DNA of 43,362 bases from Deltaproteobacteria bacterium RIFCSPLOWO2_12_FULL_60_19 (GTDB taxonomy: Bacteria; Desulfobacterota; Binatia; UBA9968), in contig MGSS01000123.1 in NCBI GenBank assembly GCA_001798595.1, forward strand, positions 1 to 43,362. The letters run 5' to 3'. A program made the translations under genes and the position numbers. Below, one piece after another: positions 26,534 to 33,897 of this stretch. The notes beneath the pieces are model-generated. The model saw only the letters and a program-made list of their open reading frames with translations. It searched no databases and was not told the origin of the DNA. Each line of letters starts with the position of its first letter. Positions within the stretch are counted from its first letter, which is position 1.

Positions 26534-26635
26534 AGAAAATCCTCCAGCAATTCATTTACACCCGAATACTTTCCTCTTGTCAACGTTCGGTGCGCTGAGA
26601 TATAAGCATCGCTTGAAGGCGGAAGACGTGAAACT

Positions 26636-26662
26636 GTAGGGCGACCGGCCGGTCGCCCCTAC
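26636..26662. repeat. Palindrome gtagg-gcgaccgg/ccggtcgcccctac
   Basis: A near-perfect palindrome of about 13-base arms (one unpaired C) without a loop, immediately upstream of the RidA gene. The wording recalls dispersed gtaggggcg palindromes; the palindrome at 21076 is a probable relative. It could also act as a hairpin between the divergent LigB and RidA genes. Confidence 0.55.
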
Positions 26663-26684
26663 CGCACGAAAGGAACCTTAAATT

Positions 26685-27065
26685 ATGGCAAAGAGAACTG
26701 TGATCGAAATCCCCGGGCTGGCGCACGGCGTGCCGATCCCCAACGGGGCGAAAATCGGCAATGTGATTTTCTCCTCGGCCATTTCCGGCAAGAATACCGA
26801 AACCGGAAAACTGCCGCCCGATCCCGACGAGCAAGCGGAGGTGATGTTCCACAATCTTCGAAAGTTCATGGAGCTGGCGGGCGGCACGCCTGAAAACATC
26901 GGCAAGATGACCGTGTTTCTCCGGGACGAAAAATATCGCGATTCGATCAACAAGGCATGGCTCAAGATGTTTCCGGACGAACACAACCGCCCCGCCCGCC
27001 ATGCGGTGAAAGCCGATTTACGCGGCGAGGTGTTGTTTCAGATCGAAGTAATGGCGGTGTTGTAG
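26685..27065 (+). CDS. RidA/YjgF/UK114-family protein
   Basis: The 126-residue product has the family's full length and order: IPNGAKIGNVIFSSAISG, EQAEVMFHNLRKFMELAGGTPENIGKMTVFLRD, INKAWLKMFPDEHNRPARHAV and the end VLFQIEVMAVL. The arginine in RPARHAV is at the conserved substrate-binding position. RidA enzymes deaminate reactive enamines and imines; relatives in aromatic-degradation clusters hydrolyse aminomuconate-type intermediates. AAGGAACC precedes the ATG. It is divergent from the first LigB gene, with about 150 bases including a palindrome between, a context fitting a ring-cleavage pathway. A partial second copy lies exactly 700 bases downstream. Confidence 0.93.
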   Translation: MAKRTVIEIPGLAHGVPIPNGAKIGNVIFSSAISGKNTETGKLPPDPDEQAEVMFHNLRKFMELAGGTPENIGKMTVFLRDEKYRDSINKAWLKMFPDEHNRPARHAVKADLRGEVLFQIEVMAVL

Positions 27066-27087
27066 TCAGGGCACAACCAATCTCGTC

Positions 27088-27107
27088 ATGCCCGCGGAAG
27101 CGGGCAT
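27088..27107. repeat. REP-like palindrome atgcccgc-ggaa-gcgggcat
   Basis: Perfect 8-bp arms with a GGAA tetraloop lie 22 bases after the RidA stop; the flanks cgtc and cctg fit a common dispersed repeat. It may also serve as a terminator-like hairpin between the convergent RidA and antitoxin-like genes. Confidence 0.6.
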
Positions 27108-27134
27108 CCTGTTCGTGTCTACGAGATACACAGG

Positions 27135-27341
27135 CTAATCGCCGCGCCATTCCAAGGCTTTTTTTTGCAGCTCCAGGGAGGTGTACTGGTCGCGGAACTC
27201 CCGCAACGCTCCGGCCCAGTCTTGCCGCAATTTCCTGCCGTTTTTCCGCGTTCGTCTCTTATCGAGGGCCTCCACGAAAGTCTCTACCTCTTTCTTCAGG
27301 TCCGGAGGCAGATCTTTGACCCGTTCTTCAATGCTTTTCAT
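27135..27341 (-). CDS. DUF2281-like small antitoxin-type protein (68 aa)
   Basis: The start at 27341 is preceded by a G-rich site (gggggttctacc). The product begins KSIEERVKDLPPDLKKEVETFVEAL and ends SLELQKKALEWRGD. That arrangement, LP-x-x-L-(K/Q)-(K/Q)-EV-x-x-F-(V/I)-E-x-L followed by ELQKKALEW, is typical of DUF2281-type antitoxins that normally precede a PIN-domain toxin. No toxin gene follows on the minus strand; the RidA gene is convergent instead. It lies between the complete and truncated RidA copies. A chromosomal orphan antitoxin is the best reading. Confidence 0.62.
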   Translation of the reverse strand: MKSIEERVKDLPPDLKKEVETFVEALDKRRTRKNGRKLRQDWAGALREFRDQYTSLELQKKALEWRGD

Positions 27342-27570
27342 GGTAGAACCCCCTTGCCCGGCATGAGCGCATCATACCACCTCGCTATGACGAAGATACA
27401 CCAGACTGCCCGCCGCGTTCAACTCCGCCTTACGTGGCGAAATTCCGCCGCTTCGGAATTACAAAAACGTGAAAGTTGGCGCGTGAGGGTTTGAAGTCAA
27501 GATGCGAGCCGCGATCCTACCCGGTTCGCAAGATAGTCAAGATAGCAATGCCCGACCCCCGCAGGCCGTG

Positions 27571-27765
27571 GAGTTGGCGGGCGGCACGCCGGAAAATATC
27601 GGCAAGATGACCGTGTTTCTCCGGGACGAAAAGTACCGCGACTCGATCAACAAGGCATGGCTCAAGATGTCCCCCGACGAGCACAACCGCCCCGACCGCC
27701 ACGCGGTCAAAGCCGATCTAGGCGGCGAGGTGCTGTTTCAGATCGAAGTGATGGCGGTGCTGTAA
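27571..27765 (+). pseudogene. Truncated second copy of the RidA gene (3' half)
   Basis: From 27571 to its stop at 27765 the sequence matches 26871-27065 without gaps, at a constant offset of 700 bases. My hand count is 19 mismatches in 195 bases (about 90% identity). Most are in third codon positions; only three residues differ (Phe to Ser, Ala to Asp, Arg to Gly), and the reading frame is intact to the stop. The first half of RidA is absent: upstream of 27571 the sequence is unrelated. It is therefore a 3' remnant of a former paralogue or tandem duplicate that evolved under selection before it was truncated. An upstream in-frame ATG at 27502 could express a fused 87-residue protein, but half the fold would be missing. 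Confidence 0.8.
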
Positions 27766-27806
27766 CGCTTTGCTGCGTACCTGCCTCAAATCACGGTTTT
27801 TGTGGT

Positions 27807-27836
27807 CACGAGGTCCCGACGGGAATCGACCTCGTG
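27807..27836. repeat. Inverted repeat cacgaggtc/gacctcgtg
   Basis: Perfect 9-base arms around a 12-base loop that itself contains cccgacggg. It lies 41 bases after the RidA remnant and may terminate transcription from the left or be a dispersed palindrome. The rest of the gap (27837-28001) shows nothing I can support as a gene. Confidence 0.5.
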
Positions 27837-28001
27837 TTACCAAACTTTGGCGGAGGAGATCAGGAAAACCTTGAGATGGAGCGTGCAAGTGCCCAGCTAC
27901 AGCGAGACAGTCGATTTGCGGGGCATCTGGCAAGCACTTTAATGCAGGCGATAGACACCCAATACGGGAGGATTTGGGGTATGACTGCGGAAAGCTGACC
28001 G

Positions 28002-28217
28002 CTATTTATAGCTCCACTCGTAGTTCCTGTCCCGATAGGCCTCTTCCGGCATCAGGCTGGTGAGGTTGCGCTTCGCCATCTCCTCCTGAAACCTCAGGCG
28101 AATCTCGGCGGCCTCGTCGGGATACTCGATCTGGTCGCGCGCCCTGTCCTCCACTTTTTCGCTGATGCCGCTGAACCCGCGCGGCGGATGGATGGCGAGA
28201 TAGCGCGTCGGCGCGGG
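28002..28217 (-). pseudogene. Orphan C-terminal fragment of a bicupin gene
   Basis: Just downstream of the second LigB gene, in a different frame and without a start codon, the minus strand encodes about 70 residues with PAPTRYLAIHPPRG, then RARDQIEYPDEAAEIRLRFQEEM and a stop. The complete bicupin at 33898 ends in a similar way: APARYLAL, then GQIEYDDEDPRIHREFEAAV. The order and spacing agree, so this looks like the end of a lost paralogue of that cupin. It may still be translated by coupling from LigB, as no stop separates the frames, but no start is visible. Identification by eye on limited residues. Confidence 0.55.
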
Positions 28218-28224
28218 CTTCGGC

Positions 28225-29190
28225 CTAGCGCCACTGGGCGAAGGCCATGCCGCATCCCGTGCCCGCCGGAGCGCGGTAGGTCGTGATGTAATCGAGCAGC
28301 TCCATCTGAGCCGTCTCCATCGCGCCCGCCAGCGCGACCCAGTTAAGAATTTCCGAGGTGCCGCCGCGAAGCTTCGCGCGCGGCAAGGAGAAAAGTTTCT
28401 CGCGGTCTTTGCGCATCAGCCCTTCGATCGTTATCTGATCCAGCTCCTCGTCGATGATGACATGGCTCAAACCGCCCGAGGCGATCAGCACTACGCGCGC
28501 ATCCTGCTGCCATGACTCGATCCCGCGCCGCACCGCCTGCCCGAAGGCGTAGCAGCGCTTGGGCGTCGGCTGGTTGGGAGGATAGTAGGTGTTGACCATG
28601 ATCGGCAGCATCGGCACCGTCCCGCCGGGCCACAGACGCCGATAGAGAAAGCTGAAGGCGTGGCCGACGCCGATCTCGGCGCGCAGACGATTGCAGCGCG
28701 CGACGTCGAATTCCTCCGTCGTCAGCGCAGAGATCAGATGCTCCGCTAATTCCTTGCCGTTCGGGTATTCAGGGGCCGTCTCGGCCCAGCCCCGCTCCTC
28801 CGCGTCTTTCCAGCGTGCCGGGTTGCGCCCCGTGTGCTTGACCACGGGTAGCGACTTGCCGTGGTAGATCGCGAAGGTGGGCATATTGTCATCGTGGAAC
28901 TGCTCCTGCTGGTCGTCTCCGAAGATCACCACGAGGTCCGGCTTCGCCTGGCGCAACAGCTCGCCGACTCGGGCGATTCCCTTCTGGCAACCGTCGTAGC
29001 GCTCGCGCCATTTCTCCTGCGTCAAGTCCCTCTCGAGGTCGGGCTTGCGCTGCTTGACCGATTTCAGCAGGCCCGGGTAATCCAGGCGCGGATCGGTTTC
29101 GTCCTTTTCGCGCAACAGATTCCATTCTTTCCAGGAAATGCTCAACTGCGGGCTGTGCGACGTTCCGAGGCCCAAAACGATCTTCGCCAT
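28225..29190 (-). CDS. LigB-type extradiol ring-cleavage dioxygenase (copy 2)
   Basis: The ATG at 29190 with GGAG before it gives 321 residues; the frame extends far upstream but only as a shadow of the Rieske gene. Like copy 1 it has His12 (SHSPQ), IGVGHAFSFLYRRL, PIMVNTYYPP, SGGLSHVIID and GTSEILNW, and ends GTGCGMAFAQWR. The second-ligand region reads GDDQQEQFHDDNMPTF: where copy 1 has Asp-Gln-His-Glu, this copy has Asp-Gln-Gln-Glu, with a histidine four residues later. That may shift or weaken iron binding. It lies 195 bases downstream of a Rieske oxygenase gene in the same direction, so ring hydroxylation and cleavage are probably co-expressed. Substrate unknown. Confidence 0.88.
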   Translation of the reverse strand: MAKIVLGLGTSHSPQLSISWKEWNLLREKDETDPRLDYPGLLKSVKQRKPDLERDLTQEKWRERYDGCQKGIARVGELLRQAKPDLVVIFGDDQQEQFHDDNMPTFAIYHGKSLPVVKHTGRNPARWKDAEERGWAETAPEYPNGKELAEHLISALTTEEFDVARCNRLRAEIGVGHAFSFLYRRLWPGGTVPMLPIMVNTYYPPNQPTPKRCYAFGQAVRRGIESWQQDARVVLIASGGLSHVIIDEELDQITIEGLMRKDREKLFSLPRAKLRGGTSEILNWVALAGAMETAQMELLDYITTYRAPAGTGCGMAFAQWR

Positions 29191-29210
29191 AAAGTTCTCC
29201 GTTCGCCCGG

Positions 29211-29336
29211 CTATTTTTTGATAATTTCCTTGAGCAATTTCGCAACCTGCTCCTGGTTGCTCCGCTCGGGAGTGTCCATCAGGATATAGTGGAACCTCCC
29301 GGTAAGACAGATTTGTAGTCCGGTCGGGAAATAGAA
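29211..29336 (-). pseudogene. Orphan C-terminal tail of an unrecognised protein
   Basis: In the gap between the Rieske and LigB genes the minus strand is open for 41 codons after a TGA and ends TPERSNQEQVAKLLKEIIKK followed by TAG. The amphipathic, lysine-rich end looks like a genuine protein C-terminus, but no start with a ribosome-binding site is present and the rest is missing. I do not recognise the family. A 22-residue peptide from the internal ATG is possible but unlikely. Confidence 0.3.
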
Positions 29337-29384
29337 TCAAGAGATCGACGATCGAGCGGGCAAAGAGAAAATAGCGACACTCGC

Positions 29385-30581
29385 TTACCCGGCCTGGCGG
29401 TCGTGGTAAGAAGCGCTCCAGGTTTTGGTGTATTCCTCTCTCGCCTGGCCGCGCGAAACTTCGAAATGGACGCTCCGATTCTTCTCCGGATCGCGGATCA
29501 AGCCGAGCGGCTCGCCGCCGTCCAGCACGACTTTGATCTGCTCGCGCAGCATTTTCCGGTAGAGCGTGATCCCTCTGTCGGCGGCGCCGAGATTTTCCCG
29601 GCTGCGGTCGAACACGGCGCCCTGGGTTTCCCAGGCCATCATGTCCTGGCTGGCAAACGAGGTCATTTGATACTCGCCCTCCGGCGTCGTCAGTTGGGGA
29701 AGATATTCCACCGGCGGCCGCTCGGACTGCTCCGCCCGCTCGCCCTGTGCCGAGGGGCGAAAGGTCATCCATACGATGTAGGTATGCGTATCGTCGATCG
29801 GAGTCCGCCAGTGGATGACGAGGTCCGGCCCCTGCGGAGCATAGAGCATGTTGGGAAAAATCAGCGGGTGGCCGGCCTCGGTCTCCTTCTCGTTGGCGTC
29901 CGCATAAGTCCGTTTTTTCAGCACGCCCGCCCACAGCGGGCCTCTTACCTCTTCGAACTCCAATTTTTCGATCGGCCGGTAGTAGTAATCTCCGCCCGCC
30001 ATGCCGCGCGCCTTGAATTGGTGCGCGTGCAGAAAGTAGGTGTGGGTCGGGTCCACGGAGTTTTCCATCGCCTGGAGCCAGTTGCAATTATGCACCGGCA
30101 GCACGACGATTTTTCTAAAACCGTCCTCGCGCACCAGGAGATCCCAGCGGGGAAGCAGCGGCGCCGGGTTCGGCCCCATATAGGTAAACAGAAGCCCCGC
30201 CATCTCTTGAACCGGGTATGCCGTCTGGCAGACTTTCTCCTTGAAGCCGCTTCCCGCCGGCTCGAAGGGCTGCTCCAGACATTTTCCATGAACGTCGAAT
30301 TTCCATCCGTGATAGGGGCAGCGGATTCCGTCGTCCTCGACCGTTCCGTAGTACAACGACGTGGCGCGATGCGGGCAGTGCTCGCCGATCAAGCCGTATC
30401 TTCCCTGCGCGTCCCGGAACAGGACCAATTCTTCACCGAGAATTTTTAGTCTCTTCTTCGGCTTCTCCGGTGTAATCTCTTCGGCGGGACCGATCGGGTG
30501 CCAGTAGCGGCGCAGCAGAGAGCCCGCGGGCGTGTCCGGCCCGACACGGGTGAACATTGCATTTTCTTCTCGGCTCAGCAT
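29385..30581 (-). CDS. Rieske aromatic-ring oxygenase, phthalate-4,5-dioxygenase type (copy A)
   Basis: The 398-residue protein starts MLSREENAMFTRVGPDTPAG after a strong AAGGAGG site. The Rieske cluster ligands are Cys69, His71, Cys88 and His91 (EHCPHRA, RCPYHGW). The mononuclear iron site is in MENSVDPTHTYFLH (His180, His185, with bridging Asp177), and the third ligand is one of two aspartates in FDRSRENLGAADRG. Length and the YWHP/DDTHTY boxes fit the phthalate dioxygenase/vanillate demethylase branch. Such enzymes dihydroxylate, or demethylate, aromatic acids using electrons from a flavin-iron-sulfur reductase; none is nearby. It heads a unit with the second LigB gene and is the paralogue of the genes at 35062 and 42263. 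Confidence 0.93.
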   Translation of the reverse strand: MLSREENAMFTRVGPDTPAGSLLRRYWHPIGPAEEITPEKPKKRLKILGEELVLFRDAQGRYGLIGEHCPHRATSLYYGTVEDDGIRCPYHGWKFDVHGKCLEQPFEPAGSGFKEKVCQTAYPVQEMAGLLFTYMGPNPAPLLPRWDLLVREDGFRKIVVLPVHNCNWLQAMENSVDPTHTYFLHAHQFKARGMAGGDYYYRPIEKLEFEEVRGPLWAGVLKKRTYADANEKETEAGHPLIFPNMLYAPQGPDLVIHWRTPIDDTHTYIVWMTFRPSAQGERAEQSERPPVEYLPQLTTPEGEYQMTSFASQDMMAWETQGAVFDRSRENLGAADRGITLYRKMLREQIKVVLDGGEPLGLIRDPEKNRSVHFEVSRGQAREEYTKTWSASYHDRQAG

Positions 30582-30981
30582 GGAGCTTCCTCCTTCAAAG
30601 AAGTTGTCAGGCCCACCTTAACCGAAAAGAGGATCGAGTTGCAAGGAAATAATTTAAAAAAGATGAGTAAAATCAGGTAGTTACTGTCGATATATAAAAT
30701 ATTCCAACATTAACGATCTTACCGCCGAGTCACTTGATCGCCTCGGTGGCCGGCTCTGAATTCGTCGTTGTTGTGTATCATGTCTTCCGCCTGCGTGTTG
30801 CTGTAGGTCCTGCCGGGTTTCATCGCGGTTTTCGGATCGAACGGCGGGACGTCGACGCGACGCCGCATAGCGCCGCCGCGCCCACCAGCGACTCAAGATC
30901 GATTCGAACTCCTCGCACCACACCTCCAGCCGGCAAAGAAACTTATCGAGCGATGAACCGCGCGACGGCGCCAACAGGCCG
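30582..30981. other. 400-base gap with AT-rich promoter-like part and a possible broken small gene
   Basis: The part nearest the Rieske gene (30640-30720) is clearly richer in A+T than its surroundings (tatataaaat, aatttaaaaaa) and is the likely promoter region of the Rieske-LigB unit; I cannot fix -35 and -10 boxes. Further up, the minus strand carries a protein-like stretch (SLDKFLCRLEVWCEEFESIL, 30960-30880) that would continue in another frame as DVPPFDPKTAMKPGRTY and QAEDMIHNNDEF down to a TAA at 30719. An ORF of 49 codons from the ATG at 30868 covers only the second part. Together they may be one frameshifted small gene of unknown family. Confidence 0.3.
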
Positions 30982-32091
30982 TCAGGCGGTCGGCCAAAGC
31001 GTGATTTCCTCTTCCTTTAGTTCCAGAAAAATCTGTTGCCCCGCGGGAGGGGGGCGCAAAGCGGAGCCGATCACCCGGCTCTCCCCCCCGATACCGACCG
31101 TATACTCATAGTGGTCTCCGAGAAACTGGCTGCTCTTCAGGGTGGCCGCGACGACATTGTCTTGTCCGTCAGGCGGTGACGGCCACACGGCGATCTGCTC
31201 CGGGCGGATCGCCACCATGACCTGCTGGCCGACGGCCCGCTTCAGCATCGCGGACGACGGAAGCCCCTCGCGACGCACGCGGAGCGCCGCTCCGCCCGCG
31301 TCGCGCAGCTCGACGACAAGACCTTGCTCGCTCACGCTCGCGATCCGGCCCGAGAGAGCGAAAATTCTGCCCAAGAAATCGCGCGCGAAGGAAGTGGACG
31401 GACGATAATAGACATCTTCCGGGCTGCCCACCTGCTCGAGCTGGCCGTGGTTCATGATCGCGATGCGGTCCGACAGGCTCAAGGCCTCCATCTGGTCGTG
31501 GGTCACGAACAGGACCGTGACGCCGACGCGGCGCTGAAGGTCTTTGAGCTCGCGGCGCATCTCCTCGCGCAGCCGGGCGTCTAGATTGCTCAGCGGCTCG
31601 TCCAGCAACAACACGCTGGGCGAAAACACCAGCGCCCTGGCGAGCGCCACCCGCTGCTGCTGGCCGCCGCTCAGCGCCGGCACGGGACGGTCCTCATAGC
31701 CGGCCAGGCCGACCAGCTCCAGCGCGGGTAGGACCTTCTCCGCGACTTGAGCGCGCTTTACTCCTCTCACCTTCAAGGGGTAGGCCACGTTCTCGAAGAC
31801 CGTCATGTGCGGCCAGAGCGCGTAGGATTGGAAGACCATTCCCATGTCGCGCTTTTCCGGCTTGATAAAAATCCCCTTGCTCTGGGAAACGATGCAACGG
31901 TCGCCCAATAAAATCTCTCCCCGGTCGGGCTTTTCCAGGCCGCCGACCATGCGCAGCGTCGTGGTCTTGCCGCACCCGCTCGAACCCAGCAGCGTAAAAA
32001 ATTCCCCCTCGTTGACTTCGAGATCGATACCGTTAACGGCCGCTACCTCGCCGAAATGTTTATAGAGACCTTTGATGCGAAGAAAGCTCAC
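30982..32091 (-). CDS. ABC importer ATPase, Fe3+/spermidine type (system B)
   Basis: The start is taken as the GTG at 32091, behind AAGGGA; a TTG 11 codons upstream has no site. The protein has Walker A (GSSGCGKTT), the Q-loop in MVFQSYALWPHMT, the signature LSGGQQQR, Walker B LLLDEPLSNLD and the switch VTHDQMEA. A TOBE-type C-terminal domain (about 275-368) contains VAIRPEQIAVWP. It is the energy unit for the double-domain permease encoded 43 bases upstream. The family (PotA/FbpC) serves importers for iron, polyamines, thiamine and organic anions. It is the last gene of the long operon and a paralogue of the ATPase at 40380. Confidence 0.93.
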   Translation of the reverse strand: MSFLRIKGLYKHFGEVAAVNGIDLEVNEGEFFTLLGSSGCGKTTTLRMVGGLEKPDRGEILLGDRCIVSQSKGIFIKPEKRDMGMVFQSYALWPHMTVFENVAYPLKVRGVKRAQVAEKVLPALELVGLAGYEDRPVPALSGGQQQRVALARALVFSPSVLLLDEPLSNLDARLREEMRRELKDLQRRVGVTVLFVTHDQMEALSLSDRIAIMNHGQLEQVGSPEDVYYRPSTSFARDFLGRIFALSGRIASVSEQGLVVELRDAGGAALRVRREGLPSSAMLKRAVGQQVMVAIRPEQIAVWPSPPDGQDNVVAATLKSSQFLGDHYEYTVGIGGESRVIGSALRPPPAGQQIFLELKEEEITLWPTA

Positions 32092-32134
32092 AGCGTAATT
32101 TCCCTTATGATGGTTAGTGGCCAAACGCCGGATG

Positions 32135-33871
32135 CTATTCCGCTCGTATTCCCACCTTTAGGCCGAACGACCTGGCGATCAGCGCCAGCCCTAAAGTCAT
32201 CGCCATGATCAGGATCACCGTGATGCTCGCCACCTCCCGGTATCCGGCGGCCACCTGATCGAGCGCCAACAGCGAAAGCGTTCGCGTGTCCGAAGTCGCA
32301 AGCAGAATGATGGCCGAGGCGTGCTGAGCGGCGAACATGAACTTGATGACACCGATGAGAATCATCGTCTGGGCCATCAGCGGCAGCACGATCTTGAAGT
32401 AAGTCCGCCAGAATCCGGCCCCATGCATCCGCGACGCCTCCTCCAGCTCGCTCCCCAACTGGACGAAATTGGCCTTGAGGATCTGCGTGGAGAGCGTCAC
32501 CCCGCCCAGCACCGAGGCGATCACCAGCAGGAACAACGTGCCATAGAAGGGACGAAATACCGGCGTGCCCAAAAACAGCCAGAGCAATCCCAGGCCGGCG
32601 AGCACTCCGGGAATCGCGGAGGGCAGCCAGCAGATCGAATCGAGAATTCCCCGCCCCGGAAGCTTCGTGCGGACGAGCACATAGGCGATGAGCGAGAAAA
32701 TAAAGGCGCCGACCAGACCGGCGCTCACCGCGACGATCAAGGTATTCTTAAGCGCCATGATGATCCGTGGATCGTTGATCGCCATGGTCCAGTACTCGAG
32801 CGTCCAGGTTCTGGGGAGATTGAAAAAGCCGAAGCGGACCATGAAGCTGCCGCCTAAAACGCTCAGGACGGGAACGACGTCGAGCAGGAACACCACCAGA
32901 CCCAGGAAGACGGTGGCGGGATATTTCCAGGCGCCGAGATCGACGAGCTTCGGTTTGAACTGGCCGGTCACGGTGGTGAACTGCCGGCGCGCGATGAGGC
33001 GCCGCTGCATGGGGATGAAGGCCACCAGGAAGAGCAGGATGACGCTGCCCAGCGCCGCCGCCTGATTGACCAGCGGCGGCTCCTGGCGCGCGAGATCGAC
33101 GATCTTGGTCGAATAGACGTAGAAGCCCCACGGCACCCCCAGCAGGAGTTCGGTTTCGAAGCTGCTGAAGATGCGGATCACGCTCAGCAGAAAGACCACG
33201 ACGATGATCGGGGTCATCATCGGCACCGTGATGCGCACCATCGTCCGCCAGGTGTTGGCCCCCGACATCCGGCTCGCCTCTTCCATTCTGGCATCCATCC
33301 TGCGAAACGCCGGAGTCATGAGCATCACCTTGGTGGATATCCCATTCGCCACTACATGGGTCCAGATAATTCCGGGGAAGGAATAGATGTCGAAGTTCAA
33401 GCCGCCGAGGAACGGCATGGTTTTCAGCCACGAGTTGATCAGGCCGGTGTGCGGATCGAGCAGGAGCATCCAGCCGAAGGTGGTCGCGAGGTTGGGCAAG
33501 ATGAAGGAGATCCAGAAGCAGAACTCGAAGCCGGCGGCAAACGGGACGTTGGTCCGGGCCAGCAGCCAGGAGATGAGGATGCCCATAGGCAGCGCGACGA
33601 CCTGGAGTACGATGCCGATCCTGACGCTGTTCCACAGGGCGCGCCAGATGCCCGGCTCGCTGAACGCATCCCGCCAGGCCTGTAGCCCATAGACCGGCGG
33701 CTCGGCGATCGTGGCGATATTAAAACTGTTGACGAGAATCAGGAGCAGGGGGTAAACGACGTAAAACCCCATGGCCCCGATCAGCAGCGCCATCAGCAGC
33801 GTCCCGCCGTTAAGCGATCCGCTCCAGGCGCCGCTTCTCATCTTGACGGCGGCGGCGTTCGTTTCAGCCAT
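32135..33871 (-). CDS. ABC importer permease with two fused transmembrane domains (system B)
   Basis: The start at 33871 (MAETNAAAVKMRSG) lies behind AAGGGAAAT; upstream in-frame residues lack sense. The 578-residue protein has about twelve hydrophobic segments in two binding-protein-dependent transport domains, each with its ATPase-contacting EAA loop: EEASRMSGANTWRT (about 215) and EEASRMHGAGFWRT (about 495). This FbpB/ThiP-like fused layout makes a complete transmembrane channel from one chain. It is 26 bases after the bicupin gene and 43 before its ATPase. No binding-protein gene touches it; the two upstream binding proteins at 36282 and 37420 are candidates. Confidence 0.93.
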   Translation of the reverse strand: MAETNAAAVKMRSGAWSGSLNGGTLLMALLIGAMGFYVVYPLLLILVNSFNIATIAEPPVYGLQAWRDAFSEPGIWRALWNSVRIGIVLQVVALPMGILISWLLARTNVPFAAGFEFCFWISFILPNLATTFGWMLLLDPHTGLINSWLKTMPFLGGLNFDIYSFPGIIWTHVVANGISTKVMLMTPAFRRMDARMEEASRMSGANTWRTMVRITVPMMTPIIVVVFLLSVIRIFSSFETELLLGVPWGFYVYSTKIVDLARQEPPLVNQAAALGSVILLFLVAFIPMQRRLIARRQFTTVTGQFKPKLVDLGAWKYPATVFLGLVVFLLDVVPVLSVLGGSFMVRFGFFNLPRTWTLEYWTMAINDPRIIMALKNTLIVAVSAGLVGAFIFSLIAYVLVRTKLPGRGILDSICWLPSAIPGVLAGLGLLWLFLGTPVFRPFYGTLFLLVIASVLGGVTLSTQILKANFVQLGSELEEASRMHGAGFWRTYFKIVLPLMAQTMILIGVIKFMFAAQHASAIILLATSDTRTLSLLALDQVAAGYREVASITVILIMAMTLGLALIARSFGLKVGIRAE

Positions 33872-33897
33872 CGAGAGATTTCCCTTCGGCGGCGGCC

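Noticed and set aside
27876-27998. A 40-codon plus-strand ORF (MERASAQLQRDSRFAG...)
   Set aside because: An AGGA lies upstream, but the product matches no family I know and the stretch has no coding-like context; not reported as a gene.
28225-30087. A 620-residue Rieske-overlapping form of LigB
   Set aside because: The extra part is the off-frame reading of the Rieske gene. The ATG at 29190 has a ribosome-binding site and begins exactly at the family N-terminus.
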